Shown here: one piece after another, positions 62,909-64,000 of the stretch | Layout: each line of letters starts with the position of its first letter | Numbering within the stretch: position 1 is the first letter of the stretch | Assembly (NCBI RefSeq): GCF_047302425.1 | Contig: NZ_CP154855.1 | Coordinates: forward strand, 2,728,001-2,792,000 | Direction: 5' to 3' | Length of the DNA stretch: 64,000 nt | Source: Oceanitalea sp047302425 | GTDB taxonomy: Bacteria; Actinomycetota; Actinomycetes; Actinomycetales; Actinomycetaceae | Position numbers and translations under genes: made by a program | Notes under the pieces: generated by a model | Seen by the model: the letters and a program-made list of their open reading frames with translations, nothing else | Told to the model about the DNA's origin: nothing | Database searches by the model: none

Positions 62909-63847
62909 TCAGGCGGGGTCGAGGACGAGCACCGGGCGCGCCTGGGCGCCCTTGTCCTCGAGGAGGGCGACGACGTGGCCGTCCGGGGCGAGCGCGGCGA
63001 CCGGGCCGTCCTGGCCGGTGGCGTCCACGCGCTGGCCGTAGCGCACCGCGGTCGTCTCGCGCTCGGTGAGCTCGCGGACGGTGAAGGCGGCGCGGCACGC
63101 GTCGGTCATCGAGAGCAGGCGCACGGGCCGGCCCTCCGCGTGCGCGGCGCCGAGGGCCTCGAGGTCCGCGGCGCCGTCGAGGGCGAAGGGGCCGACGTAG
63201 GTGCGGCGCAGCGCCGTGAGGTGGCCCCCGGTGCCGAGCGCGGCGCCGAGGTCGCGGGCGAGGGCACGGACGTAGGTGCCCGAGGAGCACCCGACCACGA
63301 CGTCGAGGTCGGTGACGGCGGTGCCGTCCTGCGCCGTCGTCGTGCGCTGCGCGAGCACGTCGAGGCGGTGGATGGTGACCGGCCGGGCGGGGAGCGCGAC
63401 CTCCTCGCCGCCGCGGACGCGCGCGTAGGAGCGCTTGCCGTCGACCTTGATCGCGCTGACGGAGCTGGGGACCTGCTCGATCGGCCCGCGCAGCGCGGCG
63501 ACGGCGGCGGAGAGCGCGTCGGGGTCGACGGCGGCGGCCCCGGGGGCGTCGGTGACCTCCCCCTCGGCGTCGTCGGTCACGGTGGCCTGGCCGAGGCGCA
63601 CGGTGGCGGTGTACTCCTTGTCGGCGCCGACGAGGTAGGTGAGCAGCCGGGTGGCGCGGTTGACGCCGAGCACGAGCACCCCGGTGGCCATGGGGTCGAG
63701 GGTGCCGGCGTGGCCGACCTTGCGGGTGCCGGCCAGGCGGCGCACCCGCCCGACGACGTCGTGGCTCGTCCACGCCGGCGGCTTGTCGACCACGAGGAGG
63801 CCGTCGGTCGGCTCGGCGGAACCGGAGGGGGAACGTCGCTCAGTCAC
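62909..63847 (-). CDS. truB: tRNA pseudouridine-55 synthase
   Basis: 312 residues. GLLVVDKPPAWTSHDVVGRVRRL, KVGHAGTLDPMATGVLVLGVNRATRLL (catalytic Asp in GTLDP), KEYTATVRLGQATVTDD and GTYVRALARDLGAALG. C-terminal PUA-like part. Acts on tRNA position 55. Confidence 0.96.
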   Translation of the reverse strand: MTERRSPSGSAEPTDGLLVVDKPPAWTSHDVVGRVRRLAGTRKVGHAGTLDPMATGVLVLGVNRATRLLTYLVGADKEYTATVRLGQATVTDDAEGEVTDAPGAAAVDPDALSAAVAALRGPIEQVPSSVSAIKVDGKRSYARVRGGEEVALPARPVTIHRLDVLAQRTTTAQDGTAVTDLDVVVGCSSGTYVRALARDLGAALGTGGHLTALRRTYVGPFALDGAADLEALGAAHAEGRPVRLLSMTDACRAAFTVRELTERETTAVRYGQRVDATGQDGPVAALAPDGHVVALLEDKGAQARPVLVLDPA

Positions 63848-63875
63848 CCGGCGACGCTAGCAGCGCTCGCCCCCG

Positions 63876-63982
63876 CCCTCCGCCGACAGCCGGATTCTCC
63901 GGCGGCGCGGCGCGCCCCCTCCGCCGACAGCCGGATTCTCCGGCGGCGCTCGTCGCTGCGGCGCGGAGAATCCGACTCTCGG
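63876..63982. repeat. Intergenic repeat cluster upstream of truB
   Basis: A 32-bp unit starting CCCTCCGCCGACAGCCGGAT occurs at 63876-63907 and 63917-63948. An inverted, partly degenerate copy (CGGAGAATCCGACTCTCGG, 17 of 19 matching) lies at 63964-63982. Each unit contains its own palindrome around CCGGATTCTCCGG and can form a hairpin. The element continues toward the window edge. It shares CTGTCGGCGG with the repeat at 56128. Confidence 0.85.
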
Positions 63983-64000
63983 TGCTACTGGGAGCGTCGG

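Overview
The window is high-GC DNA (roughly 70% by eye) with GTG/TTG starts, many ATGA/GTGA start-stop overlaps and actinobacterial gene families: fused CydDC, CmtR, CsoR, RNase J, and the rpsO-pnp-M16 protease order. It suggests an actinomycete, perhaps a Micrococcales genus close to Georgenia or Cellulomonas. That placement is inferred; no rRNA is present.

Two regions are visible. About 1-46485 is accessory DNA dominated by metal, redox and cell-envelope functions, with insertion sequences, truncated genes and decayed M23 peptidases. About 46485-64000 is compact core chromosome: AbgT and SLC13 transporters, rnj-dapA, a nucleoside hydrolase, a Ser/Thr kinase, dapB, M16 protease-pnp-rpsO, ribF, a nucleoside transporter and truB. 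The boundary is sharp. The N-terminal ~85 codons of a leucyl aminopeptidase gene run directly into the C-terminal part of an M23 peptidase gene.

Layout of the accessory region: (i) an M23 peptidase cut by the window edge, a DsbA-like protein and a flavoprotein; (ii) an M56 peptidase/BlaI-type repressor pair divergent from cydA-cydB-cydDC, with paired operator palindromes between them; (iii) a CopD/CtaG copper membrane protein; (iv) a Cd/Zn/Pb block with two divergent ArsR-family sensors, a CDF exporter, a CtpG-like P-type ATPase, CadD, LspA and a methyltransferase; (v) a rearranged stretch with a CrcB fluoride channel, fused fragments of DUF190 and alkaline phosphatase genes, an ArsR/CDF pair, and a NarL-type two-component system destroyed by an IS110 and an IS3 element; (vi) an intact OmpR-type two-component system and an Lgt; (vii) a copper block with a CopB-like ATPase, two thiol-redox/CcdA modules, two DUF305 proteins, CopZ-CopA-CsoR, ResB/CcsB, a copper-storage-type four-helix protein, a CueP lipoprotein, and a NlpC/P60 endopeptidase behind a c-di-AMP riboswitch.

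The genes fit a combined programme. P-type ATPases and CDF pumps export Cu, Cd, Zn and Pb. CsoR and ArsR sensors act on operators that can be read in the sequence: three 15-bp TACC-N7-GGTA boxes in the copper block and SmtB-like dyads before the CDF/ATPase genes. Storage and chaperone proteins (Csp, CopZ, CueP, DUF305) buffer copper. Thiol-redox, haem-maturation and lipoprotein-processing genes (CcdA, TlpA, ResB/CcsB, Lgt, LspA) support exported proteins. The most noteworthy items are the BlaI-like operator in front of the cytochrome bd operon, the shared CsoR boxes, the IS110 end likely to encode a bridge RNA, and the pepA/M23 island junction.
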